DNA of 64,000 nt from assembly GCA_946807835.1 (NCBI GenBank), contig OX327684.1:13664501-13728500 (forward strand), in the 5' to 3' direction. The notes under the pieces are model-generated. The model was given only the letters and a program-made list of their open reading frames with translations. It was not told the DNA's origin and ran no database searches. The stretch is from Ailanthus altissimus. Its lineage: Eukaryota; Streptophyta; Magnoliopsida; Sapindales; Simaroubaceae. The translations under genes were made by a program, and so were the position numbers. Shown in pieces: positions 35,284 to 47,345 of the stretch. The first letter of the stretch is position 1. Every line of letters starts with the position of its first letter.

Positions 35284-35940
35284 TCAACGCCTTTTTTTAT
35301 CTTTGATGGTTATATCAAATTCCTGCAAAAGAAGAATCCACCTAATTAAACGGGCTTTAGCATCTTTCTTAGAAAGAAGGTACTTAAGGGCTGCGTGGTC
35401 AGTAAAAATAACAATAGGTGAACCAATCAAATAAGAACAAAATTTATCTAAGGCAAAAACAACAGCTAATAGTTCTTTTTCAGTAGTAGTGTAATTCATT
35501 TGAGCATCATTCAAAGTCCTACTAGCATAATAAACAACAAAGGGTTTTCCCTCCCTCCGTTGCCCAAGAACTGCTCCTACAGCATAATTACTTGCATCAC
35601 ACATAATTTCAAATGGGAGGTTCCAATCCGGTGATTGCATGATAGGAGCGGTGGTGAGTTTGGCAATGAGTGTTCGGAATGCCTCCTCACACTCTTGTGT
35701 CCATGTAAATTCTGCATCTTTTAGCAAAAGGTTACACAATGGTCTAGATATGGCAGAAAAATTTTGTATAAACCTTCTGTAAAAGCCAGCGTGTCCAAGA
35801 AAGGATCGGACGTCTTTTACCGTTTTAGGTGTAGATAATTTAGAGATTAATTCAATTTTTGCCTTGTCAACCTCTATCCCTCTTTCAGATACAATGTACC
35901 CCAAAATGATTCCTGAAGATACCATGAAATGACATTTCTC
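35284..35940 (-). pseudogene. RT C-terminal part and RNase H of Athila-type copy 2
   Basis: The 213-codon frame contains the RT connection ([20 protein letters not shown]) and RNaseH motifs ([35 protein letters not shown] with the catalytic Glu; VIFTDHAAL with the Asp). It ends in an A-run at about 35290-35300; the following integrase frame is in another phase, consistent with one extra A. Upstream it is cut from the RT palm by TAG 35941-35943. Confidence 0.88.
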
Positions 35941-38049
35941 CTAATTTAGCACAAGTCCTTTTTCTTCACACCTACTCAAAACAGATTTCAAGTTAAGTAG
36001 GCATAAATCAAAAGAATTACCAAAAACAGTCAAATCATCCATAAAGACTTCCATGCATTTTTCAACCATATCAGAGAAAATACTCAACATGCAACGCTGG
36101 AAAGTATCTGGTGCATTACATAATCCAAATGGCATTCTACGAAAAGCATAAGTACCAAAAAGGCATGTAAAAGTAGTTTTTTCTTGATCTTCTATAGCTA
36201 TCTCAATCTGGTAATACCCTGAATACCCATCAAGAAAGCAATAAAAAGGATGTCCAGCTACACGTTCTAAAATTTGGTCGATAAAAGGCAATGGAAAATA
36301 GTCTTTCCTAGTGGCTGTGTTTAACTTTCTATAATCAATATACATTCTCCAACCACTTACTACCCTAGTTGGAACAGGTATCCCATTCTCATTTTCAACA
36401 ACAGTAACCTCAGATTTCTTAGGAACTACTTGAGTTGGACTTACCCATTGACTATCAGAAATTGGGTAGATTATACCCGCATCTAATAGTTTCAAGACCT
36501 CTTTTTTCACTACTTCTTTCATTGTTGGGTTAAGTCTTCTTTGTGGGTCTCTACGAGGCTGGGAACCTTCCTCTAAATGAATTCTATGGGAGCATATCAA
36601 TGGAGAAATACCTTTAATATCAGCTATGGTCCAACCTAGTGCAGACTTATGTTCTTTTAACAATTTTATCAATTTTTTCTCTTGTTCAGCACTAAGTTCA
36701 GAAGAAATGATGATAGGAAAGGTATTACCTGGTCCCAAGAATGCGTGTTTCAAACCGTTGGACAGTGGAGAAAGCTCAACTTGTGGTGTCTTAAGGTTTG
36801 ATGGTTTCGGTCTCTCCCTCTCTCGTGGCAACTCTTCAAAGTGTGGCTGCCAAAATCGAGTCCGTTTATCCTGTGAGTCAAAAATACTAAACACGTCAGT
36901 TGTTACATCAGGATAATACAATTCTTCAAAATTAAAATTGAGAAGGTTTTTTGAAGAATCATAGCCATGATTTTTATAAGCTTCCTCCGTTACAAGTGTG
37001 TCTATCATATATGAATGATAGCACTCGTCTTCTTCTCGTAGTTGTTTGCCAATGTTGAAAATGTTCACCTCAAGAGTCATATTCCCAAAAGATAATTTTA
37101 TTAGACCATTTCTACAATTAATAAGAGCGTTAGCAGTGGCTATAAAAGGTCTCCCCAAAATAAGAGGGATTTTTGACTCCATGTTAACAACAGAATGAGT
37201 ATCTAAAACAAAAAAATCAACAGGGTAGTAAAATTTATCAATTTGCAACAAAACATCTTCTACTATTCCCCGTGGTTTCTTGATTGATCGGTCAGCTAAT
37301 TGTAAGACTACAGATGTTGGTTTAATCTCACCAAGTCCCAACTGCAAGTAAATAGAATAAGGCATTAAATTTACACTTGCTCCTAAGTCCAATAAAGCTT
37401 GACCAAACTCATGTGTCCCAATTTGGCAGGAGATTGTGGGACATCCTCGGTCTTTATACTTGGGTGGTGTCTTTTGTTCAATCACTACACTTACCTGTTC
37501 TGCCAAAAATGCAGTTTTCTTCACATGGTGTTTTCTTTTGATAGTACATAAATCCTTGATGACTTTGGCATAAGTTGCAACCTGCTTAATCAAATGTAAC
37601 AAGGGAAGATTAATTTTAACTTGTTTCAAATGTTCCAAAATCTCACCTTGAATTTCTGAACTTTTCCCAACCGGTCGAAGAGCTTGAGGAAAAGGCATTG
37701 GGATTGAAAACTTACTTTCGGGCTCTTTTTCCATTGTGACTTCTTTTTCAAGGGGGGCGTCTTTACTACTCGTAGATGTGTTAATTTCAGGAGTAGGCTC
37801 ACTTACAATCTTACCACTTCGAGTAGTAATGGCATTGACTTCTTTGAGATTTTGAACATCAGAAGTAGAAGCTTGTGCCATGAATTGTCCTTTCGGATTG
37901 GATTGAGGTTGAGATGGAAACTTACCTCGCTCTTGTACAGTTAAGGCACTGGTCAACTTTGTGATTTGACTCTTAATTTCTTTGTTTTCGTCCACCACCT
38001 GTGCAAGAATTGTTTCAAATTTTTGATTAGTCTTACTTTGTGCCTCCAT
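35941..38049 (-). pseudogene. Gag-pol linker, protease and reverse transcriptase of Athila-type copy 2
   Basis: 702 codons. Residues 1-200 are a Lys/Glu/Pro-rich linker. The protease active site DLGAS is at 221-225 (Leu instead of Thr/Ser, usual for Athila relatives). RT follows with YIDYRKLNTATRKDYFPLPF, FLDGYSGYYQI and the catalytic FMDD box at 669-672. It ends at TAG 35941-35943 directly after VLN, where related elements have Trp; the frame then continues unchanged into RNaseH. Upstream the frame is continuous with gag apart from TAA at 38146-38148. Confidence 0.9.
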
Positions 38050-39297
38050 AAATGCTTGTAATGTATCCTCTAAAGAACTCCTAGTTGGTCGTGCATTATA
38101 TTGAGGTGCAATATAAGACTTGGGTGCTTGTTGTTCTTGTTTCCATTAGTTGTTGGCTTGTTGGTCAGATTTCCAACTGAAATTTGGGTGGTTTCTCCAG
38201 CTAGGATTATATGTTTCAGAGTAGGGTGAATAAGGCTTCTTGTACATCCTTAGGGCATTACATTGTTCCTCATATATCCCTCTCATCTCACTATACGTGG
38301 GACAATCCTGAGCTAAGTGTTCCGCTCCTCCACAGACAAAACAGACATCATGTGACTCAGCTTTAGCAACTGTGTGGGTGACCCTTCTATCTTTGGTTTT
38401 CAAGGCCTCTAACTCCCTAGTTAAGACCTCTAATTGGGCTTTGAGGTTATCCTCTTCCCTAAGATGGAAAACTCCATTGGGTCGTGACCTATTTGTGCTT
38501 TCAGTAATGCTAGGTCCAGTCCATGTATGGGCTTTTTCGGCTAAGTCATTAAGGAATTCTATGGCTTCCTCAGGATATTTGTGAAGGAACTCTCCATTAC
38601 ACATCATCTCAACAAATTGGCGCTCTCTAATTGTGAGTCCCTCATAGAAATAACTAACCAAGCGCCAATTTTCATACCCATGGTGAAGGCATAGATTTAA
38701 CAACTCTTTAAACCTTTCCCATGCTTGATATAAGGTTTCACTGTCTTTTTGGGAGAAGGAAGAAATCTGTCTTTTCAGGCCATTAGTTTTGTGTTGTGGG
38801 AAGTATTTATTGAAAAATACTTGGGTCATTTCTGCCCAAGTTCCTATAGACCTCGGCCTCAAAGAGTATAGCCAACTCTTTGCTTTGTCTTTCAAAGAAA
38901 AAGGGAAAAATTTAAGCCTAACAGTGTCTATGGCTTCAGGTTGGCTATGGAAGGTGGCAATTACCTCTTCAAATTCCCTAACATGTACATAAGGATTTTC
39001 ACTATCTAGACCATGAAAAGTGGGAAGAAGTTGTATCATTCCAGGTTTAAAATCCGAATGTGGTGTGTTAGGTGGAAATATAATGCATTATGGTGTGGCT
39101 GTGCGAGTAGGATGCAAGTAATCTTTTAGAGTTCTAACGGGGTTTTCTTCGTGTTGGCTTATTGTGTTAGAATTACAAGATGAACTAGAAGGTGAATTCT
39201 TTTCACTTACAAATTGTGGGAGTGGTTCTAGTTCTAGTTCTAATTCTAGTTCTAGTTCTCTCACAAATCTTTCTCGTCTGTCTCTAGGTCGATGCAT
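38050..39297 (-). pseudogene. Gag of Athila-type copy 2
   Basis: The main 297-codon frame (39039-38146) is the retrotransposon Gag capsid (LPTFHGLDSENPYVHVREFEE, KSWLYSLRP, YFPQHKT, ETLYQAWERFKELL) followed by a coiled coil and a CCHC knuckle (C233, C236, H241, C246). The N-terminal piece, from ATG 39297, includes a Glu-Leu repeat encoded by a TTCTAG-type hexamer microsatellite (39227-39258) and ends at TAA 39088-39090, after which the frame continues to the capsid. TAA 38146-38148 ends the capsid piece. Without these two stops gag would be continuous with pol in one frame. Confidence 0.88.
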
Positions 39298-40040
39298 ACA
39301 TCCTAATTTTTTTTTTAGGAAAGAAATGCTTAAGGAAAATTAAGAAGTGGAATAAACACAACAAGAAATAGAAATAAGTTAGGTGGTAAAACCAACCATG
39401 AAATATAAATACAATAACTAAACAAAACACTATAAAATACGAAAAAAAATACAATAAATAAATAATAAAAAGAAAATATAATAAGTAAATAAATAAAAGG
39501 TTAGGCGGTAGAACCGGCCATAAAAAGAAAATACAACATGTTAACTAAAGTAAATAAAGTGCAATAAATACGTAAACGAAAATGAAAATAACGTGCAATA
39601 AAAAAGTGCAATAAATAAATAAAGTACAATAAAAAAATAAAGAAACTAAGTTAGGCGGTAGAACTAGCCACAAAATAAAAAGAAAATACAACAAATTAAC
39701 TATAAAAAAGTACAATAAATAAATAAAAGAAAGTGAACGAAGTTAGGCGGTAAAACCAGCCATTAAAAAAAAAGTGCAATAAATAAACTAAAGAAAATAA
39801 AGTGCGATAAATAGATAAAAGAAAATAAACTAATTAGACGGTAAAACCAGCCGTTAAGATAATATAAAATATAACAAATTAACTAAAGAAAACAAAATAA
39901 ATTAGGTGGTAGAACCAACCATGAATAATAAATAAATTACAACAAAGGAAATAAAACTAAGATTTTACAAAGAAAAAAAAAATGTACAAAGTTACCACTT
40001 TAGTATTTATAATCGCAACCGACTTTCGCTTAGTGTGCTT
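39298..40040 (-). other. Leader of Athila-type copy 2 with six repeated hairpins
   Basis: A-rich leader in which the motif TTAGGYGGTARAACCRRCC recurs at about 39379, 39501, 39651, 39743, 39836 and 39902, spaced 60-150 bp. Each can fold into a six-pair stem (GGY GGT / ACC RCC) with a three-base loop and one bulged base. Copies with GGC pair with GCC and copies with GGT pair with ACC. The position between primer site and gag is where retroelements keep dimerisation or packaging signals; that role is inferred. Confidence 0.7.
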
Positions 40041-40057
40041 CCCCGGCAACGGCGCCA
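40041..40057 (-). other. Primer binding site of Athila-type copy 2
   Basis: Element-sense TGGCGCCGTTGCCGGGG lies six bases inside the 5' LTR end. This is the standard site of Athila/Tat elements, usually assigned to the 3' end of tRNA-Asp. It is intact here. Confidence 0.8.
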
Positions 40058-40063
40058 AATTTT

Positions 40064-41620
40064 TGTTTACGCTCAAAATATAACGCGGCTATCGCAGTAT
40101 AGATTGAGGTGTCGATCCCACGAGGAAGCTCTTGGCAAAATAGGTCAGTGAAGTAAAATATTAAAGCAGTAGCAAAGGGTTAATTGATTTAAACGGATGA
40201 GATAGAATTGTCTATGAATTGAGAAAAATGTCTTATGATGATTTAAGCAAGGCTTTGAGAATCACAATTATGCTTTATAAATCTACTCTATACTTTGATT
40301 CGATATTTATAACTCAACTGAAAGTTTCACATCCCAAACAATCAATCGGAAGGTATGTAATATATAGCACATTTGATAACACATGTATTTGATTTAGTTA
40401 AACTCTTTACAAGCATTAACACACATCATGTTATTTATACAAGTTATCTAAGATCGACAATATATCATTTTGACAATATTGCAGTAAAAGATTAACTTGA
40501 ATATCAAACATTTATTGCCCTTACATGTTATCCAAGATCGACAATATATCAAATTAACAATACTGCAGTAAAAGATTAACATATAAAACAATGTAATCAG
40601 TAACAATTATAAATCAACATGAATCACATAAGAAAAGCATGACTGAACATATATGAGACATGAGAATTATAACCTCTGGATTATAGAAGATAAAATAGAT
40701 AAGAGTTTAATCAAAACCAAACTTATAACATTTATAGCTCTTGACACCGAATAAAAGCATGGAAGTAGATTTACTACACATAAAAGTTCATCTCTTAGCC
40801 TTGCTAGGAACTCTAGCCTAAATTACAATACATGTTAATGAGAATAAAATAAGAGAGAATTATCTATTATTAAAAACGTCCTAAGTGTCTCCTTATATAG
40901 GCAATGAATGGACATATGTCATGGATGACATCAATCTTCAATAATTTTAAGCCAATAACTCATGTATCCATTTGCAGCACATTTTTGATAATGTAAATGA
41001 TCAATTCAGCTTCTGCAGCCGACATGAAAGTTGTAGCATTTTGATTCTTCTTTCCATAGGCACTGATTTCATGCAAATTGGATGAGTATCCAATGAGATA
41101 TGAGCAAAATTCCAAAGATACATCAGAATTCGGCCAACAACCATTTTACCCACTTGCAATGCGATTTGGTCCATGATAACGGCTGATTTGGACTTTACCA
41201 TAAACATACAAGTTGTTGATAGTTAAGTCAGCAATTCACAGCTTCATTAATTATACCAATTGAATACGTATTTTGTGAGATACGGTCCAAATACGTGAAT
41301 TGGGTCAAGCTGGGTAAGAGTTGTAGTCCGATTCTGTTGTATCTCAATTTTTGGCCCATAACATATTGGATTTGGCTTTTCCACTATTCTTCAAATTTGT
41401 GTAAGATTGAGTCATGTTGCACCAGGTTCAAGAATTTCTTCATTTCGATTTCTACATTGAGAGTTATGTCCAGTTTACCTAAACCTATCCAAATAACATT
41501 CATTAATCACAATTTAAGGAGAACACTTTATTTCAAGCTAAAAATACAGAAAATACTAAAATTAGTGACATTAAATGGTGATTAAATCTCCTAACAACAT
41601 GCATTTTCATGTGTTCATCA
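40064..41620 (-). repeat. 5' LTR of Athila-type copy 2
   Basis: Same length as the 3' LTR with about 22 substitutions, mostly transitions. Its inner end is beside the primer site. The outer end (41620) borders AAACC, against ACACC on the other side of the element. Confidence 0.93.
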
Positions 41621-41733
41621 AAACCTAAGAGCCACTAGCGTCCCACTACACAATAATCAAATTACCTACGCCCCCAACCAATGTTGAACCTGAGATCTCA
41701 TCCCTTATAAGCCTTTAAGGTTCAATGGTTGTA
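41621..41733. other. Unassigned 113-bp junction between Athila-type element and copia B
   Basis: Does not match copia A sequence expected on this side of the insertion, nor the start of copia B's LTR. It could be a filler or a remnant of another element. Confidence 0.4.
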
Positions 41734-41845
41734 CCCATTTTGTATGAATATTTAATTTTAATATTTATGCAACTGACATTTCTTTTAATTGCTATTTATA
41801 TTTATTGAAATGGTAAGATGCTTGAAACATTTTAGATATTGTATG
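41734..41845 (+). mobile_element. 5' LTR of copia B, first fragment
   Basis: From CCCATTTTGTATGAAT onward this matches the 3' LTR at 50513 and onward (GCAACTGACATTTCTTTTAATTGC, GATATTGTATG). The first 26 bases of the LTR present at 50487 are missing or replaced. It is interrupted at 41846 by a solo LTR and resumes at 44334. Confidence 0.75.
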
Positions 41846-44328
41846 TGTTGGGTGTTTATCATAGAGTGTGTGATTATACGAGTGTATGCGTAATTTCAAA
41901 AATTATTATATGCGCAGCGGAAGCATGTTACAAAATACACCCATTTTAACAAATTCAATATATATCACATATATGCATAAGTATAACAATTATACAATTA
42001 TGAACATGATGAACAACATATATCACATATATGAACAAGTATAACAATTATACAAATATAAACATGATGAACAATATTGTATTATAACACATAATGTAAA
42101 ATACTCACCTAATGAAGGTAGCTTTACAAATTCTTCAAGTTCTTCAATAATCCATGTGAAGAGCTCACCTTGAAGTATATGTTGAACAATTCTAGTCCAT
42201 AACTTTTGGTGGGATTAAGGAGCTAGAATGGTAGCTTAGTGTTTAAAATTTTCAGCACTTGTATTCAAACTCTTTTGAATACAATTTTTGTTTCTTAAAT
42301 GGAGATGGTAAATATTTTCTATACAACTCTTGTATTAATTAAAAATCTTTAACATACAACTCTTGTATATTAATCTTAGAAACAATTTCTACATGATAAT
42401 TATTTTGAACAACTCTTTGCAAAATAATTATCTTTTTCTCCATTTACATATCATTCATTTTGGCCATCCATTAAAGAAGGAGATGAAGAGAAGTTTGTTT
42501 ATTTTTCAACACTTGAAAGAATAAAACTCAAAGAACTCTCTCTTACCTCTCTTCCTTGCCACTGCCAAATTCTTCTCCCAAAATTGAATGAATGAATGAA
42601 TTCAATTGTTTTACCAAAATTTATTTTGTTTATTCAACACTTTGATTAAACAAAATAAACAAAATGAAGTGCTCCACCAATTTTATTGTTGGTCTCCCAT
42701 TTAGAATTAATTAAACCAAGCACTAGAATAATGGCCACCAAAATTAATCTTTACCTAACAATTATAATTACTTTAATTATAATGGGTAATTAAATGGCCA
42801 ACATCTAGGCCACTCATTGTATTAAAATACAATGCCATGATCTATATATATTATAATATTATCTAATAATATAATAATAATATATGATTTAATTATTTAA
42901 AACAATTTTGAATAATTACTTTTTACTTTACTAATTTTTACTACCATGGTTAAATGGTAAAAAGGTAAAATCAAATCATGGAACAAATTTTGTCATTTGT
43001 CAATATTCTATTCATTAACAACCCTTGTTAATTAATTAAGTGATGTACTTAACAATTAAGTCTTGACAAATGTATAATCCAAGGGATCCCTAAACAATCG
43101 TTCTCTTTTGCTGAAATTTATTGGATCGAACTATTCAATCTAATCCGCTACCCCATTGCACAACGAGTATACTTTATATTGTGAGACTCTCTAGGTCCAC
43201 ACCTAATTTGTCATATAGAGCTCCTCCATACGCCCGTGAACAATGTCTCACACACACGTTACGGATATTACAAATTAGCATGTTAGACCATACAAGTTGA
43301 GGTTATTATATATTCGTATAATCCTTCCATCATTTATATCCTTGAAGAGCAGAGATATAGATCATCACCGTCAAATCTCTATTTGCTCAACCACGAACTT
43401 ATCTCCAGATTTATATTTCATAAAACAATATCGACAAACACTTTTGTGATATTGTTTATTCCTCCGGAATATCTTTTCTGAGGTTTATGCTTGCGGCCAC
43501 AAGACTTTCTGAAATACAATCTCAGAGCATTAAGATATACAACCCACTCATATGAGCTGATGGATCCCATATCTACGCACACCAAACTCCATGAGCATCA
43601 GACCATACCCAGCGACACCCAGCGGTCAGACCATGAAAGGTTTCTGACATGTGTGGAACCAAAGCATGGTGGATCACTCACAAGCCCACCGTGGCGCTCA
43701 GGTCAAAGGACCACAAATACTACTCAACTCGGAAGACCTTCCATTGACGGCTTTATGAGATGTCTATTGGATGTCTTCGTGAGTCTGTTCAATATCCAGT
43801 CCTTACTGAATACCTGTATCTCTATACGAGCTTCCTACTAAGCTCATGGTTTGCTAAGACTAACCATCTGGACCATCCAGATATAGACATACACTAATCT
43901 ATATTAATGGGTTTTACCGATAGACCCACATCGATGAAATTAGATCAGGAACATTATGTTTGAGAACATACTTTCATAATGATATTTCTTAGCACCATCT
44001 GTAACTCATTGCAGCTATATCATTACTAATATATTCTCAGGTCATTGTCCCATTTCAGACAAGGCTCCAACTCATTAGATTTTGTTAACTCTTAGTACCA
44101 CTAACTCTTAGTGTTTATAACTATTAGCGTTGCTAACTCTTAGCCCTGGTCTAAACTCTTTTAGACCAAATCTGAACTCCTTCAGATCATACAATGTCTA
44201 AAACGTTACAAGCATCTTACCATTTACTAAAAATAATATTAACGATTTTATTAGAAATAATAATTGTATAAATACAATCACTATATATTTATACATTATG
44301 GGATGGCACGTAAGCACAAATCCCAACA
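41846..44328 (-). mobile_element. Solo copia LTR nested in copia B's 5' LTR, 2483 bp, TSD GTATG
   Basis: Begins TGTTGGGTGTTTATC and ends AAATCCCAACA, flanked by GTATG at 41841-41845 and 44329-44333. The interrupted LTR reads on perfectly across the site (GATATTGTATG / ATCTAAAAGAG), matching 50635-50650. The solo unit belongs to the same broad LTR family in antisense orientation, as seen from shared phrases such as AGCGGTCAGACCATGAAAGG and ATTGACGGCTT. This is the innermost and hence among the youngest insertions. Confidence 0.88.
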
Positions 44329-44333
44329 GTATG

Positions 44334-46519
44334 ATCTAAAAGAGTTTAGATCTGGTCTAAAAGAGTTTAGATCAGTGCTAATATTTAGCAATATCTAAAG
44401 AATTAAAGTCTTGTATGAAATGAGACAAAGACCTTGGAATATATTAGTAATGATATAGTTACAAAGGGTTGCAAATAGTGCTACGAATGTCATTATGCAA
44501 GTATGTTCTAAAATACTAAATTCCTAGTCTATTTTACTGATGCGGGTCTATCAGTGAAACCCTAATATATATATAAATTAATGTATGTCTATATCTGGAT
44601 GGTCCAGATAGTTAATCTTAGTAGACTATAAGCTTAGTGGAAGCTTGTATAGGCATATAGATATTTAGTAAGGACTAAATACTGAACAGACTCATGAGGA
44701 CCTCCAATAGGCATCCTATGAAGCCGTTAATAGAAGGTCTTCTTGAGTTGAATAGTATTTGTGATCCTTGGACCTGAGCGCCACGGTGAGCTTATGAGTG
44801 ATCCACTATACTTTGGTTCCACATATGTCAGAGACCTTTCATAGTCTGACCGCTATGTGTCACTGGATATAGTCCGATGCTCATAGAGTTCTGTGTGCGT
44901 AGATACGGGATCAGTCAGCTCACATAGGTGAGTTGTATATCTAGATGCTCCGAGATTGTATCTCAAAAAGTCTTATGGCCATAAGCAGTATGCCTAAGGA
45001 AAGAGTTTTTCTCAGGGTGAAACAATATTATAAAAGTGTTTGCATATATTGTTTATCGAGATATGAATCTGGAGATAAGTTCATGGATAAGCAAATAGAG
45101 ATTTGATGGTAAGAATCTATATCTCTACTATTCTAGGATATAGATGACGGAAGGATTATACGGATATGGTTAACCTCAGCTTGTATGGTTCAATGCGTCG
45201 TTCTGTAATATCTGTAACGTGTGTGTGGGACAATCGTTCACGGACTTGCAGAAACGTTCTGTAAGACAAACGAGCATGAACCTAAGAAGTCTCACAATAT
45301 GAAGTGTACTCGTTAAGCACTGGGTATTAAGCTGGGTTGAACGGTTCGATCCGAGAAATTTTTGGTAGTAGGATTCGTTTTAAGGACCTCTTTGTAAAGT
45401 AAAAAACATAGTTTGCAAAAGTTGCAAATAGGTCTCTCTTTTGTTGAAAAAGGTACTCTTGACACATGTCATTAAACCATTGGTTCTTGTAATTAATTAG
45501 ACATTATTTTATTTAAATAAATATATGATGTTTATTATACTATTTTTTAAGCATGAGTGGGACACTTGTCATTAATAGACATGAGATATTTATTATATTA
45601 TTTTTTATGTGACATGTGTTGAACACTTGTCTTAATGAATTAATTAAATAATTAAAGTGTGTTTTCTTGTCTTGCATTGATAAGGTAAAAATATATATTT
45701 TAATATATTATTTTCAATAGTGCTTAGGCTATTAAGAAAATATTTATCTTGGTTTGAATTATTTATTTAAAAACATTTGCTTTGAAATAGTTTTAATATT
45801 TATTAATGTAGTCAAACAAGAAAAATATTTCATTTTGTTAATTTTGAAGAGACAAAATTCAGGCAAGCATTATTTTAATGAAATAAATATTATTTTGTTA
45901 TTTATTAATTCATTTAAAAGGTCATTGTCCAATTAAAATTAAGTAAAGGCTTTTGGTTAATTCTTTTATGGAAAGGAAAGGTAAAAACATGTGTATTTTC
46001 ACTTAAGTGATTAATTGCATAAGGATTATGTATAGTAAAGTGTAAAATCGGCCAAGTGAATTCTCTCACTCTTTGGAAGGCTTTCAAACATAACAAAAAT
46101 ACTTCTCCATCTTTTTCTCTCAAGTTAGACTTTGTAAGAAAAACAAAGGCAAAAAGAGTTTTGTTACAAAAGTGAAAAAGAGGTTTTGTTTTGCTTAAAG
46201 AGTTTAAGTACTAGAACAAAAATCCTACACTAATTTTAAGCTACCATTCTAGCTTCTCTAATCCCACCAAGAGTTGGAGGCTAGAATTGTTCAAGTATTA
46301 ACTTCAAGGTGAGCTCTGGGAATTTTTGTTCATCACTGAATCGTCGGCAAAGGTATGTTTGAATTATCCTAATGTTTTTGATTCGATTTACATTTATGTG
46401 TTTATCATGTTGTGAAATTTGATTTCTTATTCCGCCAATAATATTTGTATGTATGACATGCTTATATTAAAATGATGAACACATTACACACATAACCCTA
46501 GTATAATACACGCCTAACA
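44334..46519 (+). mobile_element. 5' LTR of copia B, main fragment
   Basis: Matches the 3' LTR from 50643 to 52020, then continues alone to CGCCTAACA at 46519, immediately before the primer binding site. The final 870 bp are present only here because the 3' LTR is truncated. Confidence 0.82.
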
Positions 46520-46521
46520 AT

Positions 46522-46533
46522 TGGTATCAGAGC
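46522..46533 (+). other. Primer binding site of copia B
   Basis: TGGTATCAGAGC, the standard Ty1-copia site complementary to initiator tRNA-Met, two bases after the LTR. Confidence 0.85.
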
Positions 46534-46567
46534 ATGTTTTTGTGTTTTTGTGTGATTAATGTGAAAG

Positions 46568-47345
46568 TTATGATATATTTGACATGATGATGTTATTTAT
46601 ATTTTTACAATTTGTTAATGTTTTATTTAGAACATTGGTGATATATTTGACATAATGATGTTATTTATATTTTTACAACTAATTAATGTTCATTTTAGAA
46701 CATTGGTGATATATTTCACATGTTGATGTTATTTATATTTTTATAATTTATTAATGTTTTATTTAGAACATTGGTGATATATTTGATATGATGATGTCAT
46801 TTATATTTTTTTCAACTTGTTAATGTTCATTTTAGAATATTTGTGATATATTTGACATAATGATATTATTTATATTTTTTTTCAACTTGTTAATGTTCAT
46901 TTTAGAACATTTGTGATATATTTGACATGATGATGTCATTTATATTTTTTCAACTTGTTAATGTTCATTTTAGAACATTTGTGATATATTTGACATGATA
47001 ATGTTATTTATATTTTTTTTCAACTTTTTAATGTTCATTTTAGAACATTTGTGATATATTTAACATGTTGATGTTATTTATATATTTGAGAACTTGTTAA
47101 TATTTTATTTAAAATATTTGTGATATATTTGACATGTTGATGTTATTTATATATTTTACAACTTGTTAATGTTCATTTATATATTTTACAACTTGTTAAT
47201 GTTCATTTTAGAACATTTGTGATATATTTGACATGTTGATGTTATTTATATATTTTACAACTTGTTAATGTTCATTTTAGAATATTTGTGATATATTTGA
47301 CATGATGATGTTATTTATATATTTTACAACTTGTTGATGTTTAAT
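46568..47345 (+). repeat. AT-rich tandem repeat in the copia B leader, about 68-bp units
   Basis: About eleven units, each opening GTGATATATTTGACATG and containing TTGTTAATGTTCATTTTAGAACATT. Starts include 46638, 46706, 46775 and 46980. Most units are 67-70 bp and one is longer by a partial duplication near 47160-47215. It lies in the untranslated leader between primer site and gag. Confidence 0.85.

Larger units (their letters stand above)
29301..41620 (-). mobile_element. Athila-type Ty3-gypsy retrotransposon (copy 2) carrying two extra genes
   Basis: A full-length 12.3-kb element on the minus strand: 5' LTR 41620-40064, primer site, leader, gag, protease-RT-RNaseH-integrase, a Cys-rich accessory frame, a LOG-family frame, G-rich tracts, 3' LTR 30857-29301. 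Both LTRs are 1557 bp with TG...CA ends and differ at about 22 positions by hand count, without length changes, so the insertion is fairly recent. Flanks are ACACC (29296-29300) and AAACC (41621-41625), an imperfect 5-bp duplication. The gag-pol frame has three stops, one frameshift and one further stop near the integrase end, so this copy is non-autonomous. Confidence 0.93.

Noticed and set aside
46568..47345. Regular repeats suggesting a CRISPR-like array
   Set aside because: Units are contiguous with no unique spacers, lie in a retrotransposon leader and the DNA is eukaryotic.
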